A DNA stretch of 64,000 bases from Leptolyngbya sp. FACHB-8 (GCF_014695575.1 NZ_JACJOO010000064.1:62001-126000), one strand, 5' to 3'. Positions 7,168 through 16,969 are shown, counted from the first letter of the stretch. The notes: generated by a model not told the origin, from the letters alone. Made by a program: numbers and translations.

Positions 7168-8181
7168 ATGAACCCCATTGCCAGTTGTCCCGGTTGCGCC
7201 CGTTCCCTTGGTCGGTTTGAAGCAGACGGACGGTTTCGTGCCACTTGCTTTAATTGCCGACTCAAAGTGGAAGGATTTTGGGGCAGGTTATCTCACTGGC
7301 ATTCAAAAGGTGAGCCACTGTTATACCTGCACCCTCAATTACCCAAGTTATTTCGACGCCGCTACGAGTTTCGCATTGCGACTCCAGGCCGTGAGTTAAA
7401 GCTTCTGAAGTTCACAACCCCCGGACTCGTTGATCAGGTACCCGCAAGGCCGGGCGATCGCATTGGCATTCTCTATTCGGGTAGCGCCGATCACCTGGAG
7501 AAGCTGATGGCAATTCAGAATTATTCCCTGGGACAAACCTTCCGGCCCAGCGCCGCAATTCCTAGCACGGCCCATCTATGGAAGGTACGGGGTGGGATGT
7601 CTGCCGCACTGGGCATTAGTGCTCTCATTGGTGGGGTTAATCTGGGCATCATCACAGCCGCAGCCGTCGCTATTTCGCTGCTCTCTCGCATTGACAGTGC
7701 GGCTGAACTATCCAGTCCGCCATTGCGGCGCGATCGCCCCGATGAGGTGCGTTTGATGGCTGAACTCAAGTTGGTACAGCAAAAGGCCGACTTACAGTAC
7801 CACAGCGAAGTTTTAAAGCAAGAAATTCAGGAGCACCGAGAGTTAATTAAACGGTTCCAAACCCTTCGCAGTAAGATGATGGCTCACAATGCCAGCCTCT
7901 ACGCACCTCGGGTTAGCCGTCTTGAAGGGGCAATTCAGCTGCTCAAACAACGTATTAACCATACCCAGCAGCTTATTGAGGGCTACCAGCAGACAACACA
8001 GATGCTGGATATTGAATTAGAGGCCGCTAGTTTGGCCGATCGCCTTCCCAATGCCGATGATTTCACGCGTCAGGTATTGAAACGGGTGGAGGAACTGCGG
8101 GCGATCGAAGCCGAACAACAGGCCGCTTGGCAACGGGTACAAAGCCGCTCAGATTTTTATCGTCTTGTCCAGGGAACTTAA
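7168..8181 (+). CDS. Zinc-ribbon, membrane and coiled-coil protein of unknown function
   Basis: The product has 337 residues. It starts with a CPGC...CFNC pair (about residues 8-30), a probable zinc ribbon. A beta-rich stretch follows, then a Gly/Ala-rich hydrophobic segment near residues 145-172 that could span the membrane, and a long charged helical region (about 195-335) with coiled-coil character. I do not recognise the family by name. The layout suggests a membrane-anchored scaffold or assembly factor, but that is inference. The gene is preceded by repeats and closed by the hairpin terminator at 8195-8229. Confidence 0.7.
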   Translation: MNPIASCPGCARSLGRFEADGRFRATCFNCRLKVEGFWGRLSHWHSKGEPLLYLHPQLPKLFRRRYEFRIATPGRELKLLKFTTPGLVDQVPARPGDRIGILYSGSADHLEKLMAIQNYSLGQTFRPSAAIPSTAHLWKVRGGMSAALGISALIGGVNLGIITAAAVAISLLSRIDSAAELSSPPLRRDRPDEVRLMAELKLVQQKADLQYHSEVLKQEIQEHRELIKRFQTLRSKMMAHNASLYAPRVSRLEGAIQLLKQRINHTQQLIEGYQQTTQMLDIELEAASLADRLPNADDFTRQVLKRVEELRAIEAEQQAAWQRVQSRSDFYRLVQGT

Positions 8182-8194
8182 CACGTCACAACAA

Positions 8195-8229
8195 CAAAGA
8201 AGGGCGGCACTTTGTGCCGCCCTTCTTTG
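8195..8229 (+). terminator. 16-bp perfect hairpin after the zinc-ribbon gene
   Basis: Arms 8195-8210 and 8214-8229 pair around loop TTT. It lies between convergent genes and is followed by a lone A-type end at 8238-8255 (ACCTGAGTTCGGGTTAAG). Confidence 0.75.
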
Positions 8230-8287
8230 AAAGATTCACCTGAGTTCGGGTTAAGGGTATTCGGGCCTACTCTAAATTGAGGCTAAA

Positions 8288-9421
8288 TTATGCCGTTTGA
8301 ATCCAAAGCAAACGTGAATCTTCTAAGCGCTTTAACCATGCCATGATATGCGCACGATTAGCCTCCTGCTCTGCCGGATTGGTTGTATCCAACGGGTGTG
8401 GCATCAGGCCAAAAACGGTGGCCGTCGTCACACAGAACATAGACTTTTGGAAGCTGACGCAAATTTTAACCCGCAGGTCATCCTCACCCCGTCCTTTCTG
8501 CTGGTAAAACCTATGCAGATAATCTGGGATGAAATGCCGCATATCCTGCATGAGAAGCGTTGGTGGAATTCCGGCTCCTCCGACAGGCAATGGATCAGCA
8601 AACAGTGCCCCGTAGTTAAAGTCCCCCTGTTCAGGAGAAATCTGATTGGCTTGAGCGTTATAGGAAACCGTTCCAAAGAATGGGAACGATCGCAGAAAGA
8701 CCGCTTCTACATAGGGCAACGCCGTATCCACCAGGAAAGTCAACCCAGCAGACTTTGGAATGATGTCGTAGGATTTGCCCTTGATTTCGACCGTGTAAGT
8801 AATTGGTTTAGCCGCAGCATTAACCAGACCCTGCTTAACATGCTCTACCACATCGGCAATGGAACGAATTTCTCCCTGGTCATACCGATCTGACAGCTTC
8901 AAGAACATGTCACTCATCACTTCCCAAAACTGCCCTAAGCCGCTGTAGAAACAGAGCTGTCGCACCTGTTCCACTAAGAAATTCGGCATTAGACCATTCA
9001 ACCCTGACATCAACGGGTTACTCTTCACCTTGGCCTGGATAGCAGCTTTTGCGTTTTGTTCAAACTCGGGGGTATCCAGGTAAGCATCCAGACCACCGCC
9101 ACCATGCCAGAACATAGCCTTCATGCAATATTCAGCAAATTCATAATTGATGCGATCGTGCCACCAGTGCCGCAGCAGCTTTTGTGTCGTCACGTCCCCA
9201 TTGAAATATTTGAAAAAGGGAAACAACACCAAAAACTGATGGTCTGCAATGTAGGTCAGGTTGCGCCAGTAAGCACCCAGTACAATGCCGTAGCTCTTGA
9301 GAATCCCTACGACTTCCAGCAAGTTTTCGGGAGTATCGGGTAGCAGTGCTCCTCCCGACTGGACACGCTCCAACAGGCCGTTTAGGGCAGGATTGGTTGG
9401 CTTAGCTTCGAGACTTACCAT
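8288..9421 (-). CDS. cupB: CO2 hydration protein CupB (ChpX)
   Basis: CupB-type proteins bind a specialised NDH-1 complex (NDH-1MS') on the thylakoid membrane and convert CO2 to bicarbonate using redox energy. The product is 377 residues, the usual length for CupB; CupA is longer. The segment around H85-WW-H88-D-R90 resembles the His/Arg zinc site reported for CupA, followed by the NYEFAEYC stretch typical of the family. It lies 10 bp downstream of ndhD4 in an ndhF4-ndhD4-cupB unit. That linkage and its position beside the ccm genes support the low-affinity, constitutive system over ndhF3-ndhD3-cupA. No strong ribosome-binding site is visible, so it may be translated by coupling with ndhD4. 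Confidence 0.9.
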   Translation of the reverse strand: MVSLEAKPTNPALNGLLERVQSGGALLPDTPENLLEVVGILKSYGIVLGAYWRNLTYIADHQFLVLFPFFKYFNGDVTTQKLLRHWWHDRINYEFAEYCMKAMFWHGGGGLDAYLDTPEFEQNAKAAIQAKVKSNPLMSGLNGLMPNFLVEQVRQLCFYSGLGQFWEVMSDMFLKLSDRYDQGEIRSIADVVEHVKQGLVNAAAKPITYTVEIKGKSYDIIPKSAGLTFLVDTALPYVEAVFLRSFPFFGTVSYNAQANQISPEQGDFNYGALFADPLPVGGAGIPPTLLMQDMRHFIPDYLHRFYQQKGRGEDDLRVKICVSFQKSMFCVTTATVFGLMPHPLDTTNPAEQEANRAHIMAWLKRLEDSRLLWIQTA

Positions 9422-9431
9422 AGAGTATCGA

Positions 9432-10952
9432 TCACTGCGAAACGATAGGAAGAGGAGTAACAGAAGGTGTTGCTAAAGCAGTGGCAGTTGGCGTAGTTGG
9501 GGGAACTCCCAGGGCTACGCTGGTTTGTTCACTCCAGCGCAACATCCAACCCGGCTGTAAGCCAAAGATAATGACCAGCGCGACCATAATGATGGAGGGA
9601 ATGCGATCGCTCCAATAAATCCGGGGCAGGTTTGACAGACTCTCGGGCAAGCGTCCAAAAAAGGCCCGGTTCACCAAATTCAGGAAATAGACGGCGGTCA
9701 ACGCGGTACCAAGCATACACAGCAAGGTTTGTACCGGAAACACCGTAATGCTGGCTCGGTAAACAATAAACTCTGCAATGAAGCCCACCATGCCAGGAAT
9801 TCCTGCGCTGGCCATAGCCCCCACAACCATAAGCGTGCCAATCAACGGTAAACCCCGTTCCGGAGCCAACAAGCCCCGCAAAATGTTGACATCGCGGGTA
9901 CCGGTTTTCTCGTAAATCACCCCAACCAGTAGGAAGAGGAGAGCCGAGATCAAGCCGTGGCTGACCATCTGGGCGATCGCCCCTGCCAAGCTCAGGGGGG
10001 TCGCTGCCGCCACAGCCAGCAAGATGTAACCCATGTGACCGATAGAGCTATAGGCCACGATTTTCTTCATATCGGTCTGGGCGATCGCCACGAACGACCC
10101 ATACAGCACGTTAATAACGGCAAAGATAGCGATGGCTGGAGCTAATACATGCCAGGCTTCCGGGAAAAGCCCCAGACCAAAGCGCATGATGCCATAGGTA
10201 CCTAGCTTCAGCAGGACACCCGCCAGTAGCACAGATGCCTGAGTGGGTGCTTCCACGTGAGCATCGGGCAACCAGGTATGAACAGGTACCACCGGAATTT
10301 TGATACCAAACCCAATCAGTAGGGTAGTCAGCAAGGCGAGCTGAGTCGCCAGGGGCAGGCCATGATCGAGTAACCGAGCATAGTCAAAGCTACCCACACC
10401 ACTTAACAGGGCCAACCCGAAGAAACCTGCCAGCAGCAAAATGCCAGAAATGGCGGTATAAATCAAAAACTTCATGGCGGCATAGCCCCGCCGTGCTCCC
10501 CCCCAGATGGCAATCATCAGGTAGAGCGGAATCAATTCCACCTCGTAGAACAGGAAGAACAGCAGAAGATTCTGAGCAAGGAATGCTCCAGCCACCCCAG
10601 CAGACAGCACCAACATCAAGCTGTAGTAAAGCTTCGGACGATTGACGTCTGGTTTGCTGCTGTAAACCACCAGGAACACTAACAAGCTATTCACGGCAAT
10701 CAGAGGCAATGACAGACCATCGACCCCCATCTGGTAGGTCAGCCCTAAGGGCTCAATCCAGTTCAGGGATTCGATGAACTGCATCCCTGGAATCGCAGGG
10801 TCAAACTGCGCCATGATTACCCCTGTCCAGAGCAGCACCAGCGTGGCGATCGCCAATGTCAGTTGCCGCAGCCGCGCTGCCGTCAACGAAGCCGGTGCCA
10901 GGGCAATGAATAAAGCCCCTAGCAGTGGCAATCCAATCAACACACTCAGCAT
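9432..10952 (-). CDS. ndhD4: NAD(P)H-quinone oxidoreductase subunit NdhD4
   Basis: This antiporter-like subunit of NDH-1 has 506 residues and about 14 membrane helices. The proton-antiporter (PF00361) core includes VPVHTWLPDAHVEAPTQASV and IAQTDMKKIVAYSSIGHMGY, with the conserved lysines and histidine. In cyanobacteria the D4/F4 pair replaces D1/F1 to make the CO2-uptake form of the complex. The frame extends to 11015, but I chose the ATG at 10952 because the hydrophobic helix MLSVLIGLPLLGA begins there and GGGA precedes it. It sits 102 bp downstream of ndhF4 and 10 bp upstream of cupB. Confidence 0.92.
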   Translation of the reverse strand: MLSVLIGLPLLGALFIALAPASLTAARLRQLTLAIATLVLLWTGVIMAQFDPAIPGMQFIESLNWIEPLGLTYQMGVDGLSLPLIAVNSLLVFLVVYSSKPDVNRPKLYYSLMLVLSAGVAGAFLAQNLLLFFLFYEVELIPLYLMIAIWGGARRGYAAMKFLIYTAISGILLLAGFFGLALLSGVGSFDYARLLDHGLPLATQLALLTTLLIGFGIKIPVVPVHTWLPDAHVEAPTQASVLLAGVLLKLGTYGIMRFGLGLFPEAWHVLAPAIAIFAVINVLYGSFVAIAQTDMKKIVAYSSIGHMGYILLAVAAATPLSLAGAIAQMVSHGLISALLFLLVGVIYEKTGTRDVNILRGLLAPERGLPLIGTLMVVGAMASAGIPGMVGFIAEFIVYRASITVFPVQTLLCMLGTALTAVYFLNLVNRAFFGRLPESLSNLPRIYWSDRIPSIIMVALVIIFGLQPGWMLRWSEQTSVALGVPPTTPTATALATPSVTPLPIVSQ

Positions 10953-11054
10953 GACTGTCCCGTTCTCCCTTGCAATGCCTACCCAACACTCGACCCGTTC
11001 AATCCGCTTCAGCATCCAGGCAGCAAGCCTGTTGCCTCCTCTCTGCCGTCTGCC

Positions 11055-12896
11055 TTACAAAAAGGCAAAACCCAGCCAGGCAATCCCCACAATCACGCCA
11101 ACAAACAACGTCAGCAGATAATTACGGGATTGTCCCGAGATTGTATATTTCAAGCTTTCGCCCCCCAGAATGGACGCGACACCCATCAGGTTAATCATGC
11201 CGTCTATGACGTAGCGGTCAAACCAGGCGATCAGAACCGCCCCCTGGCGCACCGCAAAAACAACCGTGACGCGATAGAGCTGATCTGTGTGAAAGTCATA
11301 AGCCAGAATGTTTTGCAGAACCTTCCACCCACGGCCCCGAAGTTCGGGCGATCGCGGTGTTAAATACAACGCTGCCGATAAGCCCACCCCAACAGCACTG
11401 GAAAAAAGCAGTGCTCCTGTCGCCATCCAGTTCATATCTTCCATCGGCGGTAGAAGATTCCACTGCCACAGCATGACCGGTACCAGCAGCGTCGCGATCG
11501 TCAGAGAAATCGAGGGTACTGCCAGTGACCAGGGCACTTCTGGAGCCCGACGCGTTTTAGGCTGTGGCTCACCCCAAAAGATGAGACCAAAGACCCGCAT
11601 CAGGTTAAACGCGGTCAAACCATTCACCAGAAGCAGAATTAGCAACAAACCAGAGGAATTTTGAGCAACCGCACTGGCCCACTGCTGCATTGACCAGAAA
11701 CTGCCCAGGGGCAAGAGGGCCACCATACCCAGCGCACCCACCACATAAGAGAGCACCGTTGCGGGCATCCGAGAACCCAAGCCGCCCATCTCGGTCAAGT
11801 TCTGGGTACTGGTCGTCAGAATAATAGAACCCGTACTCATAAACAGCAGCGCTTTGGCCATCGCGTGGGTAAACAGGAACAACAGCGCCGTATCCTGTTG
11901 TTGCATCCCTACAGCCAAAAACACCAACCCCAGATAGGCACTGGTTGAGTGACTCAACGCCCGTTTAATGTCGATCTGGGCAATTGCTACCAAAGATGCC
12001 CCGACGGCTGTCACCGCTCCCAATGTCATCAAAACTGTTAGGGCAACCGGAGACAACGCCAGCACAGGCTCAAGGCGAATCAGAACGTAGGCACCACATG
12101 CCACGACCACTGAGTTTCGCAGGATGGAAGCAGGGTTAGGGCCTTCCATCGCCTCATCGAGCCACAAGTTCAGGGGGAATTGAGCACACTTACCGACCGG
12201 CCCGAATATTAGCGCCAGTCCGAGCAGCGTGGCGACGAGGGGCGACAGTTGTGCCGTTTCGGCCCAGATGCTGAGCTGACCAAAGTCAAGGGTTCCGGCG
12301 ATCGCACTCAACGACACCACACCCATCAGCAGCAATAAATCTCCAACACGCTTGGTCAGGAAAGCATCCCGAGCTGCCGTAACCACCAATGGTTGCGCAT
12401 ACCAGAAGCCGACCAGCAGGTATGTGGAAAGCGTGAGAATCTCCAACAGAGCATAGCTCAAGAACAGAGAATCACTCAGAGCCAAGCCTGTCATGGCCCC
12501 CTCAAAGAAACCCATGAGCGCATAGAAGCGGGCCAATGCCCAATCCTTTTCCATGTAGCCCAGGGTGAAGATCTGCGCCAGCAGGCTTAGCGCGGCAATT
12601 AGCACAGCAGCCCCTAAGCTGATACGCGACAATTCCACAGAAAGGGTCAACTGCAAATCCATGAAGTTGAGCCAGGGGCGGTCGATATGGAGTACTGGCA
12701 AATCCCACACGATGAACAGCAGAGTCACTGCATGCCCCAGGGACAGCAAAGTCATCAACACATTAAAGTAAGCCGCAGGTCGGGGGCCAGTACGCTGAAT
12801 TATCCCCGTTGACCAGGGCAAGGTCAGCAAGGCTCCCAGCAAGCCATACAGGGGTACCCACCAGACCGTATCCACCAAGAACTGTGCCATCCGCAA
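11055..12896 (-). CDS. ndhF4: NAD(P)H-quinone oxidoreductase subunit NdhF4
   Basis: This is the distal antiporter-like subunit of NDH-1 (613 residues, about 16 helices). It contains the PF00361 region with FPLNLWLDEAMEGPNPASILRNS and IAQIDIKRALSHSTSAYLGL. The usual LPDAMEGPTP motif of NdhF reads LDEAMEGPNP here, as in the F3/F4 CO2-uptake forms. It leads the ndhF4-ndhD4-cupB operon. The first ATG at 12896 is used; an ATG two codons later is equally possible. The operon promoter should lie in the 1.3-kb gap shared with ccmK. Confidence 0.92.
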   Translation of the reverse strand: MRMAQFLVDTVWWVPLYGLLGALLTLPWSTGIIQRTGPRPAAYFNVLMTLLSLGHAVTLLFIVWDLPVLHIDRPWLNFMDLQLTLSVELSRISLGAAVLIAALSLLAQIFTLGYMEKDWALARFYALMGFFEGAMTGLALSDSLFLSYALLEILTLSTYLLVGFWYAQPLVVTAARDAFLTKRVGDLLLLMGVVSLSAIAGTLDFGQLSIWAETAQLSPLVATLLGLALIFGPVGKCAQFPLNLWLDEAMEGPNPASILRNSVVVACGAYVLIRLEPVLALSPVALTVLMTLGAVTAVGASLVAIAQIDIKRALSHSTSAYLGLVFLAVGMQQQDTALLFLFTHAMAKALLFMSTGSIILTTSTQNLTEMGGLGSRMPATVLSYVVGALGMVALLPLGSFWSMQQWASAVAQNSSGLLLILLLVNGLTAFNLMRVFGLIFWGEPQPKTRRAPEVPWSLAVPSISLTIATLLVPVMLWQWNLLPPMEDMNWMATGALLFSSAVGVGLSAALYLTPRSPELRGRGWKVLQNILAYDFHTDQLYRVTVVFAVRQGAVLIAWFDRYVIDGMINLMGVASILGGESLKYTISGQSRNYLLTLFVGVIVGIAWLGFAFL

Positions 12897-14172
12897 CCGA
12901 TCCTCAAAGAATAATTCGCCAGAAGTACACTATGCCCCACCCAGAGGATATAAGCAGCCTACAGGCCAACTCAACCTTTAAGCCATACCTGGCTAACCCA
13001 AATCTCATCACCAAACTGCATACAAACGAATTATTTGCAATACCAGCTGGGAATGAACTAACCCTCCATTAGAGCCTGGAATCGACGATATGACCCGAGT
13101 CAATCCGCAACCCAATCGATCTGAGCCACGCCTGTATCGTCGAAGGACACAATTCCAAGCTCAACGTTAATAAATTAGTGGGAATTATATCACTTCCAGC
13201 AAAAGCTTTTACAAAGTGTAAACAAAAAGGATTGCGCTTTGAAAAACAATATTGCAAGCCTTTAAGACAATACTTTTAATACAAAGACTTTCTCCGCTGC
13301 ATCTATCCAACAGCATAGAGACACCCGGCAGAAAAATTATCCAAACTTTACAACTAAACACAAAAAAGTATTTTTACAAAACAACAGAAATACGCTTAGT
13401 GAATACCTTTTAAGCTTTCAAAATTCTTTGCTAAAAGTTCTATAATTAGCACCCTTTCTTCTTACAATTAACGATGGTCTATATATCAGCTTCCATCTAT
13501 TTATTCAGGAGGTGTTTCGATCCACAATCTAAGCTCAACAAGAGTAAACCGGGTCCGTTTTCGGGAACGGTATTAAATACTTGCAGGGAGAAAGGCGATC
13601 GCGCCCTGGTAGTATAATCCGCGATTATATCCAGTATAAAAACAATCACTTTGGTTTATATTGCCAAAGCTACACACCTCCCTGTATTCTGACGATCGGG
13701 AACTGAGAGGTGCATTCCCAATTAAAATCAGGTGGTTGCCGTTTTCTCAGACGAGAACTGCGGTGAGGAGTCACTCTATCTTCTGCACCATCTTGCTTAC
13801 GGCTTCATACGAACAGAGTGTCGGAGGTCAGTTGGGCAAGGTTTATTAGAAGATCCTGTCAGAGCCGTTGTTATTAGAGCGTACGCGAGCAGATTAAGCC
13901 ATCACTTTAGCGAACCTAATAACGACATATCAAATATCTATCTGACAGAAGGGTAAGAAGGGTTTCTTTGCAACCTGCTTTTATAAGCCCAACTTTGTTG
14001 AGGTTGACTTGATCTTTTGGTCATAGCCTCTGGGTTTTGGCGGTTTTAAGGGGCTGTCTGTAGCTCTGCGATCGCTAATGGGGAATTTCTTGCTGGATGG
14101 ACTTCATCCCGCTGGGAGCACCTGCTGAATTTAAATAACTTGAACAGTTGACATTCTGGAAGGGAGAGAACG
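12897..14172. other. Long divergent region between ndhF4 and ccmK
   Basis: This 1,276-bp gap separates the CO2-uptake and carboxysome operons. It is AT-rich around 13,200-13,460 and has none of the long hairpins seen elsewhere. The short frames in it (for example 12931-13072, 13732-13956) resemble nothing I know and lack good ribosome sites. It should contain promoters for both operons and probably a long 5' leader for ccmK. A Shine-Dalgarno-like GGGAG stands just before the ccmK ATG. Confidence 0.6.
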
Positions 14173-14514
14173 ATGGCTATTGCAGTTGGCATGGTAGAAA
14201 CGCTGGGCTTCCCCGCCGTAGTTGAAGCAGCGGACGCCATGGTGAAGGCGGCACGGGTAACCCTGGTGGGTTATGAAAAGATCGGTTCCGGTCGCGTTAC
14301 CGTAATCGTTCGTGGCGATGTTTCTGAAGTTCAGGCTTCTGTTGCTGCCGGTATCGAGAACGTGAAGCGAGTGAATGGAGGCCAGGTGCTCTCTACACAC
14401 ATCATCGCGCGTCCCCATGAGAACCTCGAGTACGTTCTGCCGATCCGCTACACCGAAGCGGTTGAAGCATTCCGTGAGAGCGTGAGCGGTATCCGCCCCG
14501 TTAACCGTCCGTAA
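14173..14514 (+). CDS. ccmK: Carboxysome shell hexamer protein CcmK
   Basis: This bacterial microcompartment (BMC) protein forms hexamers that tile the flat faces of the beta-carboxysome shell. The 113 residues hold a single BMC domain. The pore-lining motif KIGSG lies at residues 36-40, and the R-P-H-EN-L-E stretch around residue 80 is canonical for CcmK1/K2. GGGAGAGAACG precedes the ATG. Many beta-cyanobacteria carry two ccmK genes in tandem here; only one is present. The gene leads ccmKLMNO with a 5-bp gap to ccmL. Confidence 0.95.
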   Translation: MAIAVGMVETLGFPAVVEAADAMVKAARVTLVGYEKIGSGRVTVIVRGDVSEVQASVAAGIENVKRVNGGQVLSTHIIARPHENLEYVLPIRYTEAVEAFRESVSGIRPVNRP

Positions 14515-14519
14515 TCCTA

Positions 14520-14822
14520 ATGCAGATTGCAAAAGTATGCGGAACCGTTGTTAGTACTCATAAAGAACCCAGTCTCCACGGTGTCAAATTCCTGCTTCTC
14601 CAATACATCGATGAGCAGGGCGACCCACTTCCTGAGTTTGAAGTGGCAGCTGATACCGTTGGGGCTGGATGGGGAGAGTGGGTTTTGGTAAGCCGGGGTA
14701 GTGCGGCTCGGCAAACCCCTGGAGGAGAAACTCGGCCTCTAGATGCTCTCGTCATTGGGATTATTGACACGGTCAGCTTCGACAATCATCTGCTTTACAG
14801 TAAGCGAGACCAAGATCGGTAG
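14520..14822 (+). CDS. ccmL: Carboxysome vertex pentamer protein CcmL
   Basis: CcmL pentamers cap the vertices of the carboxysome shell. The protein is 100 residues, the usual length. It begins MQIAKVCGTVVSTHK, contains DTVGAGWGEWVLVSRGSAAR in the middle and ends with IIDTV; these are hallmarks of the CcmL/EutN family. It starts 5 bp after the ccmK stop, so translation is probably coupled. It is followed by a 321-bp gap before ccmM. Confidence 0.95.
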   Translation: MQIAKVCGTVVSTHKEPSLHGVKFLLLQYIDEQGDPLPEFEVAADTVGAGWGEWVLVSRGSAARQTPGGETRPLDALVIGIIDTVSFDNHLLYSKRDQDR

Positions 14823-15143
14823 TCGTTCTGATATAGCTTTTTTCCAATCAAGGTTTGGCATCTTTATAGATATCTAACTTTTTAAGAAAAGAGCATTTAG
14901 GCGACCCTGCTGAGCTAATTTCAAGAGCGTGAGCGATGGGGCAACGAACATGTGGAATGCAGCGCTGAGCCAGTCCACGTTGAGCGTTCGCCCGATCGCT
15001 TTACGCCGTTTCAAATCTTTATCATGCTCTCTTGATATTGATGACAGAACGGCAGCTCATGAAGACTACTGAGCAATAGATTCTGAGATTGGCTCCTGAA
15101 ATTGGCGTAAACCCTAGCGACGCCTGGCACGACAGGAGAAGTA
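14823..15143. other. Intergenic region ccmL-ccmM
   Basis: This 321-bp gap contains no hairpin family member and no convincing frame. AGGAGAAG precedes the ccmM ATG. A separate ccmM promoter or a processing site is possible, but no motif is clear. Confidence 0.5.
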
Positions 15144-16820
15144 ATGACAATGGTGGCTCACGCAAGTGTAACTCCCCCGACGACGGGGCAGCCACGCCTT
15201 TCAATTCATAAAACAGCCCAGGTACATGCCTTTTCCCAGGTGGCGGGAGATGTATACGTGGGAGCCGACGTGCTGATTGCACCCGGTTGTTCGATTCGGG
15301 CCGACGAGAGTAGCCCTTTCCATTTAGGGGATGCCAGCACTGTTGAAGAAGGTGCCATTATTCATGGGCTACCACAGGGTAATGTATTAGGAGACGACCA
15401 ACGCCCGTACTCCGTCTGGATCGGTCAGCGAGTCACGCTGACGCACATGGCCCTGGTACATGGCCCAGCTTACGTAGGGGATGACTGCTTCATTGGTTTT
15501 CGCTCGACGGTCTTTAATGCGAGGGTTGGCCAGGGTTGCATCGTAATGATGCACGCACTGATCCAGGATGTTGAAGTACCGCCTGGTAAGTTTGTTCCGT
15601 CCGGTTCGATTATTACAACCCAACAACAAGCCGATCGCTTGCCCGATGTGCAATCGGTTGATGTTAATTTTTCTACGCAAATTGTGGGGATTGCGGACGC
15701 TCTGCGGGCAGGAGCACCCAGTACTGGGAACGCTATCCCTATGGCTCCGGCTCGATCTGCTGCTATCTCGCCGCCAGAAAGTTCTACTCGTTCCAGCTAC
15801 AAACCCGATATGCAAAATACACAATTAAACCCGGAAGTTGTTGACCAGGTGCGGCACCTGCTGGCACAGGGGCTCCGCATTGGTACCGAACATGCTGACA
15901 AGCGCCGTTTTCAAACCAGTTCCTGGTATAGCTGTTCGCCCATCCAGGCTAATCGCGAGTCTGAAGTGCTGTCTGCTTTAGAAGCCTGTCTGGCCGAGCA
16001 TGGGGGCGAGTACGTACGGATGTTTGGTGTTGATACTCGCAATAGACGTCGCATTGGTGAGTTGGTAATTCAGCGTCCCAACGGCAATACTTCCAATGGT
16101 TACGCTTCCCGCAACAGCGCTCCGGCTCCCAGCAGCTACAGCTCCTCCAGCAGCTACAGCCAGCCCAGCAGCGCTCCTGCCAGCAACTACCGTGGGGGTC
16201 TGGATCCGTCAGCGGTTGAACAAGTACGTGGTTGGTTGAGCCACGGCTTCCAGGTGGGCATGGAGCATGCGGATCATCGCCGCTTCCAAACTAGCTCCTG
16301 GCATAGCTGCACCCCCATTCGCTCTAGCCGAGACAGCGAGGTGCTGGCCGGACTAGAAGCTTGCCTGGCCGAGCACGGGGGTGAGTATGTTCGCATCTTT
16401 GGGATTGATGCTCGTAACAAGCGTCGGGTTGGCGAAATTATTGTGCAGCGTCCTGGCGGCAACAGCAGCAATGGGCAATCTGCTCGCCCTGCAGCTCCCG
16501 CGCCTTCTTACAGCTACTCCAACTCGGCTCCGGCTTCTAGCAGCGCACCCAGTGGTGGCAACACTGGCTTGAGCCCTGAGGTTGTTGATCAAATTCGCGG
16601 GTGGGTGAGCCAGGGTTGCCGCATTGCCGCTGAGCATGCCGATGCCCGTCGCTTCCAGACCAGTTCCTGGACGAGCTACGGCATCCTTGAAGGTGACGTT
16701 TTTGCTGCGTTAGAACAGTGCACCAAGGCAAACAGCAAGCACTACGTGAAGGTTTACGGGGTTGATCCTCAAACCAAGCGTCGGGTTGGTGAACTGATTG
16801 TTCAACGTCCCTCCCGTTAA
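15144..16820 (+). CDS. ccmM: Carboxysome assembly protein CcmM (gamma-carbonic anhydrase plus three RbcS-like domains)
   Basis: CcmM crosslinks Rubisco into the carboxysome core and recruits CcmN. Residues about 18-200 form a left-handed beta-helix gamma-carbonic anhydrase domain with candidate zinc histidines in [16 protein letters not shown] and MMHALI. Three small-subunit-like domains follow at about 229-312, 354-437 and 477-558, joined by Ser/Pro/Gly-rich linkers. Paired cysteines occur in the first (C264, C282) and second (C389, C407); the third has tyrosine at the first of these positions. The in-frame ATG at 15810 (residue 223), just before domain 1, could give the short M35-type form by internal initiation, though no clear Shine-Dalgarno precedes it. 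AGGAGAAG lies before the main start. Confidence 0.96.
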   Translation: MTMVAHASVTPPTTGQPRLSIHKTAQVHAFSQVAGDVYVGADVLIAPGCSIRADESSPFHLGDASTVEEGAIIHGLPQGNVLGDDQRPYSVWIGQRVTLTHMALVHGPAYVGDDCFIGFRSTVFNARVGQGCIVMMHALIQDVEVPPGKFVPSGSIITTQQQADRLPDVQSVDVNFSTQIVGIADALRAGAPSTGNAIPMAPARSAAISPPESSTRSSYKPDMQNTQLNPEVVDQVRHLLAQGLRIGTEHADKRRFQTSSWYSCSPIQANRESEVLSALEACLAEHGGEYVRMFGVDTRNRRRIGELVIQRPNGNTSNGYASRNSAPAPSSYSSSSSYSQPSSAPASNYRGGLDPSAVEQVRGWLSHGFQVGMEHADHRRFQTSSWHSCTPIRSSRDSEVLAGLEACLAEHGGEYVRIFGIDARNKRRVGEIIVQRPGGNSSNGQSARPAAPAPSYSYSNSAPASSSAPSGGNTGLSPEVVDQIRGWVSQGCRIAAEHADARRFQTSSWTSYGILEGDVFAALEQCTKANSKHYVKVYGVDPQTKRRVGELIVQRPSR

Positions 16821-16838
16821 GTTCTATCAAGATTTTTT

Positions 16839-16857
16839 AGGGGCCTGTGGCCCCTAG
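16839..16857. repeat. Short GC hairpin after ccmM
   Basis: AGGGGCC and GGCCCCT pair around TGT. A T-run lies on the left side only, so it is not a typical terminator for ccmM. It may stabilise the 3' end of the message. Confidence 0.5.
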
Positions 16858-16872
16858 AGAATTTCAAAGATA

Positions 16873-16900
16873 CATCTGCGGGGCGATCGCCCCGCAGATG
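16873..16900. repeat. 28-bp perfect palindrome centred on a HIP1 site
   Basis: The two 14-nt halves are exact reverse complements with no loop. The centre is GCGATCGC, the HIP1 octamer. It lies in the 149-bp gap between ccmM and ccmN. Confidence 0.85.
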
Positions 16901-16969
16901 TCGTCAGTAAGCTTTTAAGATTTGCAGATATTAATCAAACGATTTTATTGGTGACAGGTTTCCAGACGG

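Noticed and set aside
12931-13072. Short frame upstream of ndhF4 (MPHPEDISS...)
   Set aside because: No good ribosome site and no recognisable family; it lies in a probable promoter region.
13581-13618. Promoter-like TTGCAG and TATAAT upstream of ccmK
   Set aside because: The spacing is about 26 bp, too long for a standard sigma-70 promoter, and the start lies over 500 bp from ccmK.
13732-13956. Frame of 74 codons in the ndhF4-ccmK gap
   Set aside because: The composition is not protein-like and no start signal is visible.
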